The notes beneath the pieces are model-generated. The model was given only the letters and a program-made list of their open reading frames with translations. It was not told where the DNA came from and made no database searches. 5,579 nucleotides of DNA from Rikenellaceae bacterium (GTDB lineage Bacteria > Bacteroidota > Bacteroidia > Bacteroidales > Rikenellaceae), in the NCBI GenBank assembly GCA_021203585.1, contig JAJQAW010000198.1, positions 1 to 5,579 on the forward strand, in the 5' to 3' direction. Made by a program: the position numbers and the translations under genes. Shown here piece after piece: positions 1 through 5,579 of the stretch (positions are counted from its first letter, which is position 1; each line of letters opens with the position of its first letter).

Positions 1-141
1 GATCGAAACAGAGTCGTTCTCCCATGGAAACTTGGCGGTATTCCGGTCTCCTTCTCCCGTCCTCAGCCCGAGACTATCGAGCAGACGAGTCTCTTCCCTT
101 TTTATCGCTGTTCCACCGAAAATGTTCATGCGCAGATCAAG
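1..141. other. No supported gene downstream of the infC terminator
   Basis: I see no recognisable gene in this stretch. On the minus strand a reading frame opens with ATG at 129-127 and stays open for 43 codons to the window edge, beginning MNIFGGTAIKREETRLLDSL. It starts only 12 bases past the end of the terminator T-tract, which leaves no room for a promoter, and I do not recognise the protein. A 43-codon open frame is not rare by chance. Neither L35 (rpmI) nor L20 (rplT) is present here. The plus-strand frames run across the terminator and into infC antisense and look spurious. Confidence 0.5.
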
Positions 142-172
142 AAAAAATCCCGGACCTAACCGTCCGGGATTT
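142..172 (-). terminator. Rho-independent terminator after infC
   Basis: Read on the minus strand, an 11-bp perfect stem (AAATCCCGGAC pairing with GTCCGGGATTT) closes a 6-base loop, GGTTAG. It runs straight into a T-tract: the six A at 142-147 on the plus strand, three of which are also in the stem. It begins 26 bases after the infC stop. On the plus strand only three T follow the stem, so it works mainly in the infC direction. Confidence 0.88.
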
Positions 173-198
173 AAAAGGATCAGGGAGTTTCCCTGCGT

Positions 199-774
199 TT
201 ATTTTTTCGCTTTCGGTGAGAGAATCATAATCATCCGCTTTCCCTCCAACTTGGGCATGGATTCCACTTTCGCAATCTCCTCCAAGTCTGTGGCAAAACG
301 CAACAATAAAATTTCTCCTTTATCCTTGAACACAATTTCACGGCCCCGGAAAAAGACATAAGCCTTCACTTTGGAGCCCTCTTTGAGGAAATTTTCCGCG
401 TGTTTGAGCTTAAAATTGTAATCATGGTCATCCGTATTGGGTCCGAAACGGATTTCTTTGATAATTACCTTGACCGCTTTGGCCTTGATCTCCTTGGCCT
501 TCTTTTTTTGCTGGTAAAGAAATTTCTGGTAATCCACAATCCGGCATACCGGCGGATCGGCCTTGGGTGAAATTTCTACCAGGTCCAGTCCTTGTTCATC
601 GGCCATGCGAAGCGCTTCTTTGATGGGGACCACCACAGAGCCTTCGATATTATCTCCGGTTAAACGCACCTGCGGCGCGGTAATTTTCTCATTAATGGCA
701 TGAGCGGCCTCTTTTTCCGGCATCCTCCGGCCATACGGCCTGGCGGGTTTCGGCTTCGGTCTACTTGTGTTTAT
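199..774 (-). CDS. infC: Translation initiation factor IF-3, probable AUA start
   Basis: IF3 binds the 30S subunit, prevents premature 50S joining and rejects non-canonical start codons and initiator-tRNA mismatches. From the proposed start the protein is 191 residues. The N-terminal domain (about 25-95) carries [14 protein letters not shown] and [21 protein letters not shown] lysine-rich helical linker ([19 protein letters not shown]) follows, then the C-terminal domain opening with [17 protein letters not shown] (about 106-122) and ending [14 protein letters not shown]. The first in-frame ATG (723-721) has GGAGG directly abutting it and so no usable ribosome-binding spacing. Seventeen codons upstream, ATA at 774-772 sits 8 bases after AGGAGG (788-783), and an in-frame TAG lies just before (789-787). 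A rare AUN start fits the known autoregulation of infC. The family call is very secure; the start is inferred. The alternative CDS is 199-723, 174 residues. The gene probably shares a transcript with thrS. Confidence 0.93.
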   Translation of the reverse strand: MNTSRPKPKPARPYGRRMPEKEAAHAINEKITAPQVRLTGDNIEGSVVVPIKEALRMADEQGLDLVEISPKADPPVCRIVDYQKFLYQQKKKAKEIKAKAVKVIIKEIRFGPNTDDHDYNFKLKHAENFLKEGSKVKAYVFFRGREIVFKDKGEILLLRFATDLEEIAKVESMPKLEGKRMIMILSPKAKK

Positions 775-782
775 AGCTTTGT

Positions 783-788
783 CCTCCT
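783..788 (-). promoter_or_regulatory. Shine-Dalgarno AGGAGG that sets the infC start
   Basis: AGGAGG is a perfect match to the anti-Shine-Dalgarno core, which stands out in a phylum that uses such motifs weakly. The 8-base spacer ACAAAGCT puts ATA at 774-772 in the start position, in frame with IF3. It lies 60 bases from the first IF3 ATG, too far to serve it. Confidence 0.75.
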
Positions 789-828
789 AATTAATTATAC
801 TTTTTATCACTTACAATCTGCCCATCGT

Positions 829-849
829 GGACTTTTCCGGAAATGGTCC
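829..849 (-). other. Small hairpin in the infC leader
   Basis: On the minus strand GGAC pairs with GTCC at the ends (829-832 with 846-849). Inside it, TTT pairs with AAA around a CCGG loop (834-843), with an asymmetric CA/A internal loop between. No T-tract follows, so it is not an intrinsic terminator. It sits about 55 bases upstream of the proposed infC start and could be part of a structured leader; no function is shown. Confidence 0.35.
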
Positions 850-1019
850 GAACCTTCGCTTTCGGGTTATCCATGCTTAAGCCCGGTTTCTTTCTACGCT
901 TTATCCCGGTACCCTTCTTTGCTCCAGCCCCGTTTTCCGCTCGATCCACTAGTCCGGCCCTCCCGATGCTACAGCACTTTCCCGCTCGACGAAGTTTCGA
1001 CAAGCCCCTGCTTGAGTTA

Positions 1020-1099
1020 GCGGTTCGGTCCTGCTCGGAGAAGTGCTCTGCACCCCCCTTGGTTGCCGGTAAAAACTCGTAAGCGGTACAGCGAACCGC
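1020..1099. repeat. 8-bp perfect inverted repeat just after thrS
   Basis: GCGGTTCG at 1020-1027 is the exact reverse complement of CGAACCGC at 1092-1099. The arms enclose 64 bases that contain a smaller hairpin, GTGC-TCT-GCAC (1043-1053). The outer arm begins 6 bases after the thrS stop. It may close a long-range stem in the thrS-infC transcript. There is no T-tract, so it is unlikely to be a terminator. Confidence 0.4.
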
Positions 1100-1104
1100 A
1101 CGAT

Positions 1105-3048
1105 CTATTGTTTTATTTGCTCTACCTCGGCCGCTACACGTTCCTTTACCAGCCGGGCAAAATCATCCGGGGTCATGGCGCCCCGGTCGCCTTCTCTCTG
1201 CACACGCACGGAAACCGTACCCTGGGCCTCCTCTTTCTCCCCTACGATGAGCAGGAACGGGATGCGTTTCAATTCATTGTCCCGTATCTTCCTACCTATC
1301 TTCTCGTTACGGTCGTCAACCTGGGTGCGAATATCGGAATTATTTAGAATTTCTGAAACTTTTTCCGCATAATCGTTGTATTTTTCGCTGATCGGCAGTA
1401 CCACCGCCTGTTCCGGTGAAAGCCACAAAGGGAATTTACCTCCCGTATGTTCCAGCAAAACAGCCACAAACCGCTCCATCGATCCGAACGGTGCACGGTG
1501 GATCATGATGGGACGGTGCGGTTGATTGTCCGCTCCGGTGTAAGTCAGATCGAAGCGTTCCGGAAGGTTATAATCCACCTGGATCGTACCCAATTGCCAC
1601 TTACGGCCCAGCGCATCGCGCACCATAAAATCAAGTTTCGGGCCATAAAATGCCGCTTCCCCCAACTCCACTACCGTATCCAGGCCCTTTTCGGCAGTCG
1701 CTTCGATGATCGCGCTTTCCGCCTTTTCCCAGTTTTCTTCCGAACCGATGTATTTCTCCTTGTTCTGAGGATCCCGCAACGAAATCTGTGCCGTGAAATT
1801 CTCAAAGCTTAACGTTTTGAAGATATACAGCACGATATCGATCACTTTTTTAAATTCCTCCTTCAGCTGATCCGCCCGACAGAAAATATGTGCGTCGTCC
1901 TGCGTGAACCCACGTACTCGGGTCAATCCGTGCAGCTCACCGCTTTGTTCATACCGGTATACCGTACCGAATTCCGCCAGGCGCAACGGCAGGTCCTTGT
2001 AAGAGCGCGGTTTAGTCTTGTAAATTTCGCAATGGTGCGGACAGTTCATCGGCTTGAGCAGGAACTCCTCGCCCTCGACCGGCGTATGGATCGGCTGGAA
2101 AGAATCCGCACCGTATTTGGCATAATGGCCGGAAGTGACATACAACTCTTTTGCACCGATATGCGGTGTGATGACCTGCAGGTAGCCGTATTGCTTCTGC
2201 ACCCCGCGCAGGAAATTTTCCAGCCGTTCCCGCAACGCGGCTCCTTTGGGGAGCCACAGAGGTAATCCCTGGCCTACTCGCTGTGAAAAGGCAAAGAGTT
2301 CCAACTCTTTGCCGAGTTTACGGTGATCCCGTTTTTTAGCCTCTTCCAACATCACCAGATACTCGTCCAGCATCGATTTTTTGGGAAATGTAATCCCGTA
2401 GACGCGGGTCAGCATCTTATTATTCTCATTGCCGCGCCAGTAGGCTCCTGCTACGGAGGTCAATTTGATCGCTTTGATCGCACCGGTATCCGGCAGGTGC
2501 GGCCCCCGGCAAAGATCGGTGAAATTACCGTTGGTGTAGAAGGTGATCGTGCCGTCTTCCAGGTCGCGGATCAGTTCCTGCTTGTATTCATCTCCCTTTT
2601 CTATATAGCTTTTCAGAGCTTCTCCCTTGGACACTTCCCGGCGGCAAAGCGGCTGTTTGCTGCGCGCCAGTTCCATCATCTTCTCTTCGATCTTTTTTAA
2701 ATCGCCTTCGGTGATCGGTTCTGGTGCATCCACATCGTAATAAAAACCATTTTCGATGCTCGGTCCGATCCCGAATTTAATGCCCGGATAGAGCTCTTCC
2801 AGGGCGGCGGCCAATAGGTGTGAGGAGGTATGCCAGAAGGTTCGTTTGGCCTCTTGGTCCTCCCATTTGTGCAGACGGATGTCCGCGTCCTTCGTTATGG
2901 GAAGGTTCACATCGGTTACTTTGCCGTTTACCGAAGCCGCCAAAATGTCCTGGGCCAATCTCGGACTGATGCTTTGGGCGATTTGGTAAGCGGTCGTGCC
3001 CGCGGGATACTCACGGATGTTCCCGTCGGGAAATGTAATTTTTATCAT
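1105..3048 (-). CDS. thrS: Threonyl-tRNA synthetase (ThrRS)
   Basis: ThrRS is a cytoplasmic class II synthetase that joins threonine to tRNA-Thr and hydrolyses mischarged Ser-tRNA-Thr. At 647 residues it is full length. In order it has a TGS domain (about 1-62); the editing domain with H73xxxH77 and C180RGPH184; the catalytic core with motif 2 ([19 protein letters not shown], about 358-376) and motif 3 ([13 protein letters not shown], 515-527); and the C-terminal anticodon-binding domain (about 548-640, including [21 protein letters not shown]). The zinc ligands that hold threonine align as C336 (in MNCPHH), H387 and H517. All expected catalytic and editing residues are present. The start MIKITFPDG matches the family; only a weak purine stretch (GGAA) precedes the ATG. 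It has its own promoter candidate and is followed on the same strand by infC, a common pairing. Confidence 0.98.
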   Translation of the reverse strand: MIKITFPDGNIREYPAGTTAYQIAQSISPRLAQDILAASVNGKVTDVNLPITKDADIRLHKWEDQEAKRTFWHTSSHLLAAALEELYPGIKFGIGPSIENGFYYDVDAPEPITEGDLKKIEEKMMELARSKQPLCRREVSKGEALKSYIEKGDEYKQELIRDLEDGTITFYTNGNFTDLCRGPHLPDTGAIKAIKLTSVAGAYWRGNENNKMLTRVYGITFPKKSMLDEYLVMLEEAKKRDHRKLGKELELFAFSQRVGQGLPLWLPKGAALRERLENFLRGVQKQYGYLQVITPHIGAKELYVTSGHYAKYGADSFQPIHTPVEGEEFLLKPMNCPHHCEIYKTKPRSYKDLPLRLAEFGTVYRYEQSGELHGLTRVRGFTQDDAHIFCRADQLKEEFKKVIDIVLYIFKTLSFENFTAQISLRDPQNKEKYIGSEENWEKAESAIIEATAEKGLDTVVELGEAAFYGPKLDFMVRDALGRKWQLGTIQVDYNLPERFDLTYTGADNQPHRPIMIHRAPFGSMERFVAVLLEHTGGKFPLWLSPEQAVVLPISEKYNDYAEKVSEILNNSDIRTQVDDRNEKIGRKIRDNELKRIPFLLIVGEKEEAQGTVSVRVQREGDRGAMTPDDFARLVKERVAAEVEQIKQ

Positions 3049-3079
3049 GTTCCAACTGGTTGTTTCGTTAGCTAAAGTA

Positions 3080-3087
3080 CAAAGGTA
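3080..3087 (-). promoter_or_regulatory. Bacteroidetes -7 promoter box for thrS (TACCTTTG)
   Basis: Read on the minus strand, TACCTTTG matches TAnnTTTG, the -7 element of the Bacteroidetes primary sigma factor, exactly. It lies 31 bases upstream of the thrS ATG, giving a leader of about 25 bases. It lies between the ribE terminator and thrS, where a promoter is needed. No clear TTTG -33 element is visible. Confidence 0.6.
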
Positions 3088-3136
3088 TAAAAAATCGGGG
3101 AAGTCGGGCGGCTTCTATCCCGCCGCATAGCACAAA

Positions 3137-3169
3137 TTCAGGGTTGCTTCCCGAGGAAACAACCCTGAA
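3137..3169 (-). terminator. Hairpin terminator after ribE
   Basis: The 10-bp perfect stem TTCAGGGTTG / CAACCCTGAA (3137-3146 and 3160-3169) extends through one C/A mismatch into TTCC-CGA-GGAA. It begins 22 bases after the ribE stop. The minus-strand tail is only TTTGTG, so the T-tract is weak, but the stem and its position suit a terminator separating ribE from thrS. Confidence 0.65.
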
Positions 3170-3191
3170 ATCCATGCATGCGCAGCGGACC

Positions 3192-3788
3192 TTATTTATT
3201 CAGGTAGCTACCCATCAATTTGGTAATGTACTTGCCGACAATATCGAATTCGAGATTGACTACCGTCCCCACCCGAAACGTATGGAAATTGGTATGCTCG
3301 TACGTGTAGGGTATAATGGCCACCTGAAACGAACCGTCCTGCGAGTTGACTACCGTCAAACTGACGCCGTTGACCGAAACGGAACCTTTTTCCACCGTAA
3401 TATTTCCCTGCGAAGGATCGTACTCGAAGGTGAAATACCAACTGCCGTCCGCCTCTTCGATGCTCGTGCAAACCGCCGTCTGATCGACATGCCCTTGGAC
3501 AATATGACCGTCCAACAGAGCATCCGGCTTCATGCTGCGCTCCAGATTCACCAGATCCCCCGGCTGCAGCAAACCCAGGTTAGACTTGGAAAGGGTTTCC
3601 TGGATAGCCGTTACGGTATAGGACCGCTCATCGAGCCGCACCACCGTCAGACACACGCCGTTGTGCGCGATGCTCTGATCGATTTTAAGCTGGTCGACAA
3701 AAGGACACTCTAAAGTGAAATGAAGATTTTCCTGTTCTTTTTCAATGGCGACGACTTTTCCGGTCGCCTCTACAATTCCTGAAAACAT
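3192..3788 (-). CDS. ribE: Riboflavin synthase, alpha subunit
   Basis: It catalyses the last step of riboflavin synthesis, the dismutation of two 6,7-dimethyl-8-ribityllumazine molecules into riboflavin and a pyrimidinedione, as a cytoplasmic trimer. The protein is 198 residues, typical for the family, and contains two tandem lumazine-binding barrels. Barrel 1 starts at MFSGIVE (1-7) and carries SIAHNGVCLTV (39-49). Barrel 2 includes GHIVQGHVD (94-102), KGSVSVNGVSLTV (134-146) and NLEFDIVGKY (178-187). I chose the ATG at 3788 because the family almost always begins MFSGIVE; the frame extends 13 codons upstream (MWNDEITLIKTRN), which looks non-coding. No Shine-Dalgarno is evident. A near match to the -7 box (TTACTTTG, one mismatch, 3811-3804) lies 15 bases upstream. 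No other riboflavin genes are next to it, and no FMN riboswitch is apparent. Confidence 0.96.
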   Translation of the reverse strand: MFSGIVEATGKVVAIEKEQENLHFTLECPFVDQLKIDQSIAHNGVCLTVVRLDERSYTVTAIQETLSKSNLGLLQPGDLVNLERSMKPDALLDGHIVQGHVDQTAVCTSIEEADGSWYFTFEYDPSQGNITVEKGSVSVNGVSLTVVNSQDGSFQVAIIPYTYEHTNFHTFRVGTVVNLEFDIVGKYITKLMGSYLNK

Positions 3789-3905
3789 ATTCCGAGTTTT
3801 GATCAAAGTAATTTCATCGTTCCACAACGAAATAAATCACCCCAAAACCGTCCAGACGTTCGCTCGCACCAGTTATCTGATTGTCATTTACCTGCCAAGG
3901 AACCC

Positions 3906-4542
3906 TTAGAGGGTTTTGCTGATGATTATTCCCTTGACAAGATACAAAACTTTTATTTCCGACGTATCGATAATCATCTCATCGTAGTCGGCCAGATTTT
4001 TGGGCACCAACCGGATTTTAGCCGGATCTTCCGGATAACTGAGGATGGTACGGATTCCCGAAAAATCCTTGGTTACGATCAGGTAGGATTCGCCTGGAAA
4101 TATTTTTCCCGCCTCCTGCTGCTTGATCGCGACAATCGCGCCGGCCGGTATTTCTGGGGCCATGGCGCTGCTCGTACTCAAAGCGGCAAAATCACAGCCG
4201 TAAAAGATCGGGATATCGATGTAATACAGCGGTTTTTGGGTGGGCTGCTGATGAAACTCGACGACCGAGGCGATGTCCACATTATAAAACGGGATTCCCC
4301 GCTTCGAACCATATCCGTCTCCGTCTTTGAGCATTTCCCCTTCGCCGGTCAATAGCCAGGAGCGGCTGATCTGCGGATACTGGGTCGAAATAATGTTCGC
4401 CAGTTCTTTACTGATACCATGATTACCTTTTTTTAATCTGGTAAAGGTTTTCGGACCTTTTTAGCCCGATGTGCAACGCGAAGGCATTAACGGACATTCC
4501 TGCCCATTTAATCACCTTCTCAAGTCTTTGCCAATTTTCCAT
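3906..4542 (-). pseudogene. HTH / S24-like transcriptional regulator, frameshifted
   Basis: The ATG at 4542-4540 opens MENWQRLEKVIKWAGMSVNA and continues through FALHIGLKRSENLYQIKK, a repressor-type helix-turn-helix. Seven A (minus strand, 4434-4428) then throw the frame, and it stops after 39 codons at TAA (4425-4423). Removing one A restores GNHGISKELANIISTQYPQI and SRSWLLTGEGEML and joins a 148-codon frame (3906-4352), for 211 residues in all. The C-terminal part resembles the S24 (LexA/CI) domain, with YIDIPIFYGCDFA and SSAMAPEIPAGAIVAIK. The serine that precedes Met in the usual GxSM motif is alanine here (about residue 126), so self-cleavage is doubtful. Phage-repressor-like proteins of this build are common in Bacteroidales chromosomes. 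The extra base could be a sequencing error, a real mutation, or polymerase slippage. No flanking phage genes are visible, and the target genes are unknown. Confidence 0.8.
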
Positions 4543-4676
4543 AAAAATTCCCCCATAAGGCATGGTATTTGCCCGCTCCTGAAAAGGTTTTGGTCGCCCT
4601 TCCCACTCGCCGGAAATACCACAGATTACTAGTTTTTACAATTAAACTCTAAGAAAAGCTACTTATCAACTTCAGA

Positions 4677-4684
4677 CAAAGATA
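4677..4684 (-). promoter_or_regulatory. Candidate -7 box for the HTH/S24 regulator (TATCTTTG)
   Basis: Read on the minus strand, TATCTTTG matches the Bacteroidetes TAnnTTTG element exactly and lies after a run of T. The nearest TTG upstream is about 25 bases away, longer than the usual spacing to the -33 element. The implied leader is about 130 bases. Confidence 0.45.
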
Positions 4685-4713
4685 AAAAAAAGATAATAAA
4701 TTGCTTAATCAAT

Positions 4714-4741
4714 TTCCGGTTATAAAAAATTCCAACCGGAA
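4714..4741. repeat. Palindrome TTCCGGTT-N12-AACCGGAA, possible operator
   Basis: Two 8-base arms at 4714-4721 and 4734-4741 are perfect reverse complements separated by 12 AT-rich bases. The palindrome sits about 30 bases upstream of the candidate -7 box of the HTH regulator. Its size and symmetry would suit a dimeric repressor, so autoregulation is possible. It could also form an RNA hairpin, but no T-tract follows on the minus strand. Confidence 0.4.
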
Positions 4742-4791
4742 TATAATCCATAACGGCACGTTGCTCTTTCTTATTGCATCGGTTGCAAAAT

Positions 4792-4818
4792 AAAAAAGGG
4801 AGACTACCGTCTCCCTTT
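4792..4818 (-). terminator. Rho-independent terminator after the dksA-like gene
   Basis: On the minus strand AAAGGGAGAC pairs perfectly with GTCTCCCTTT over a four-base loop (GGTA) and is followed by T residues; six T lie in a row at 4797-4792, three of them in the stem. It begins 20 bases past the stop codon. Confidence 0.9.
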
Positions 4819-4838
4819 CCTGTAACGCCCGCGGATGC

Positions 4839-5222
4839 TTATTTTCCGCTCTCTTTCATTTCGATGCACAGCGTGGCATGCGGAACGACTTTCAGCCGCT
4901 CTTTAGGAATGAGTTTGCCCGTTTCCCGGCAAATGCCGTAGGTTTTATTTTCGATACGGATCAGGGCCGCTTCCAGGTGCTGGATAAATTTCAGCTGACG
5001 CTGGGCCAGACGACCGGATTCCTCCTTGGACAGCGTAGCAGCTCCCTCTTCCAGGATCTTGAACGTGGGCGATGTATCGTCCGTGCCGTTGCTCGAAGTA
5101 TGCGTAATGGTAGCCCGGAGCAGGTCGTAATCCTGACGCGCTTTTTCCAGTTTCTGGAGGATGATTTCCTTGAACTCAGCCAGTTCTTCATCTGAATATC
5201 TCGTTCTGTTCTCTTCTGACAT
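4839..5222 (-). CDS. dksA: DksA/TraR-family RNA polymerase regulator with two-cysteine finger
   Basis: DksA-type proteins insert a coiled coil into the RNA polymerase secondary channel and, usually with ppGpp, retune rRNA and amino-acid promoters. This 127-residue protein has a helical region (about 10-90) with acidic tip residues around D48-D49 (NGTDDTSPTF), followed by the C-terminal finger TYGICRETGKLIPKERLKVVPHATLCIEMK. The four-cysteine pattern CxxC-x17-CxxC is reduced to C98, T101, C119 and M122, so zinc binding is unlikely. Many Bacteroidetes homologues, and Pseudomonas DksA2, are also known to lack a full cysteine set. The start at 5222 is well supported by GAGGAG (5232-5227) four bases upstream. 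The gene follows ileS on the same strand, an order I recall as common in the phylum, and ends in a strong terminator. The gene symbol is by family only. Confidence 0.9.
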   Translation of the reverse strand: MSEENRTRYSDEELAEFKEIILQKLEKARQDYDLLRATITHTSSNGTDDTSPTFKILEEGAATLSKEESGRLAQRQLKFIQHLEAALIRIENKTYGICRETGKLIPKERLKVVPHATLCIEMKESGK

Positions 5223-5457
5223 GGCTCTCCTCGTTTAGTAGGTTATTGATTAAAGATAAGACTTTTTTTCATAGGTCCTACCCTTGATCGAAATATTTTT
5301 AACTCCGAATTTGTTTTATCTGTCCAAAAGCGGCTCATTCCCTTTTTCACGCACCCTAGTAGCAGATTGACCCAAAACAGGAATTCTCCTTTTCCGGAAA
5401 CCGGCAACGAATATCCCTTCGGCGCTGAGCGTTCAACGGGTTATTAAGCAGTAGCCG
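5223..5457. other. ileS-dksA gap with weak promoter candidate
   Basis: No convincing gene lies here. TATCTTTA on the minus strand (5258-5251) is one mismatch from TAnnTTTG and 28 bases from the DksA-like start, a spacing like that at thrS, but no good -33 element is visible. A 31-codon minus-strand frame (5243-5338, MSRFWTDKTNSELK) is probably chance. TTTCCGGAAA (5391-5400) is a 10-base palindrome of unknown role. I see no intrinsic terminator for ileS. Confidence 0.4.
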
Positions 5458-5579
5458 TCACGCTTCGGTTTTGGTTACCGTCAGCTTAACCGGTATCTCG
5501 TTGATTTCTACCGCTGCCGCATTCCCGGGCAACTCCTCTTGCAGACAAATTTCTTCGGCCAGCACTTGCGATGCAATAT
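5458..5579 (-). CDS. ileS: Isoleucyl-tRNA synthetase, C-terminal end (partial)
   Basis: Only the last 39 codons and the TGA stop (5460-5458) are in the window; the gene continues past the right edge. The translation is IASQVLAEEICLQE, then ELPGNAAAVEINEIPVKLTV, then TKTEA. It resembles the C-terminal tail of Bacteroidetes IleRS, where a VLAE helix precedes a VEIN-xxxxVKLxV strand. The full enzyme would charge tRNA-Ile with isoleucine and edit valine. Neither the catalytic core nor the CP1 editing domain can be seen here. The position directly upstream of a DksA-family gene on the same strand supports the call. With so short a fragment, the identity rests on this tail and on gene order. Confidence 0.72.
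   Translation of the reverse strand, partial: IASQVLAEEICLQEELPGNAAAVEINEIPVKLTVTKTEA

Larger units (their letters stand above)
775..1104. other. 330-base thrS-infC gap, content unexplained
   Basis: No recognisable gene or tRNA is visible. No copy of TAnnTTTG (CAAAnnTA on the plus strand) occurs, so infC probably depends on thrS read-through. On the minus strand one frame stays open from inside the thrS 3' end to TAA at 793-791, five bases before the infC Shine-Dalgarno. Its first usual start is TTG at 1003. A better-placed GTG at 949-947 follows GGAGG by 9 bases and would give a 52-residue lysine/arginine-rich peptide ending QIVSDKKYN. I do not recognise it. Low stop-codon frequency in purine-rich sequence could explain the open frame. 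An inverted repeat (1020-1099) and a hairpin (829-849) suggest a structured leader as an alternative. Confidence 0.5.
4543..4791. other. AT-rich regulatory gap between dksA-like gene and HTH regulator
   Basis: No gene is visible. The stretch is markedly AT-rich in its middle (about 4620-4750). It holds an exact -7 box (4677-4684), an 8-bp palindrome (4714-4741) and a small inverted repeat TTGCATCGGTTGCAA (4774-4788). It would give the regulator a leader of about 130 bases. GGGGG about 7 bases before the ATG (around 4550-4554) may help ribosome binding. Confidence 0.55.

Noticed and set aside
794..799. Perfect TATAAT on the minus strand just before the infC Shine-Dalgarno
   Set aside because: Transcription would begin inside or after the Shine-Dalgarno, and the primary sigma factor of this phylum prefers TAnnTTTG.
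700..1020. 106-codon plus-strand frame across the infC 5' end and the gap
   Set aside because: It overlaps the infC coding start antisense, has no recognisable domain, and has low-complexity Pro/Ser/Phe/Arg composition typical of shadow frames.
775..1104. Possible tRNA, tmRNA, RNase P RNA or group II intron in the thrS-infC gap
   Set aside because: No T-loop with TTCRANY in a paired arm, no tmRNA or RNase P signature segments, and no domain V-like hairpin could be found.
3144..3713. 189-codon plus-strand frame opposite ribE
   Set aside because: Antisense shadow of the securely identified riboflavin synthase gene; it also begins inside the ribE terminator hairpin.
3901..3915. AACCCT-TAG-AGGGTT hairpin over the stop codon of the HTH/S24 gene
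   Set aside because: Only a 6-bp stem with a 3-base loop and no T-tract on the minus strand; too weak to call a terminator.
5243..5338. 31-codon minus-strand frame between ileS and the dksA-like gene (MSRFWTDKTNSELK...)
   Set aside because: No recognisable family and no good ribosome-binding site; it overlaps the probable promoter and leader of the next gene. An embedded 8-residue frame ending IFNQ is equally unsupported.

Overview
The window reads as ordinary chromosomal DNA from a member of the Bacteroidota, most likely order Bacteroidales. The evidence is the character of the ThrRS, IF3, DksA-like and HTH/S24 proteins, plus exact copies of the Bacteroidetes promoter element TAnnTTTG upstream of thrS and of the HTH/S24 gene. 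Genus cannot be settled from the sequence alone. Every supportable gene lies on the minus strand.

In transcription order (right to left) the layout is: the last 39 codons of ileS (isoleucyl-tRNA synthetase); a 235-nt gap; a DksA/TraR-family RNA polymerase regulator with its own terminator; a roughly 300-nt AT-rich regulatory gap; an HTH plus S24-like regulator broken by one extra base in a run of seven A; ribE (riboflavin synthase) with a hairpin terminator; thrS (threonyl-tRNA synthetase) behind its own promoter; a 330-nt gap with no recognisable gene; infC (IF3), which appears to start at AUA behind a near-perfect Shine-Dalgarno; and a strong intrinsic terminator. The last 140 bases hold no gene I can support.

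Functionally this is housekeeping: two aminoacyl-tRNA synthetases, an initiation factor, a growth-control transcription factor and the last enzyme of riboflavin synthesis. thrS and infC are probably co-transcribed, since the gap between them contains no TAnnTTTG box. ribE and dksA look like separate units closed by terminators.

I found no sign of a new defence, mobile or biosynthetic system. The points worth a second look are the AUA start of infC, the intrinsic terminator where rpmI-rplT would normally follow, the unexplained thrS-infC gap, the frameshifted regulator with a substituted S24 nucleophile and a nearby palindrome, and the DksA homologue that keeps only two of the four zinc cysteines.
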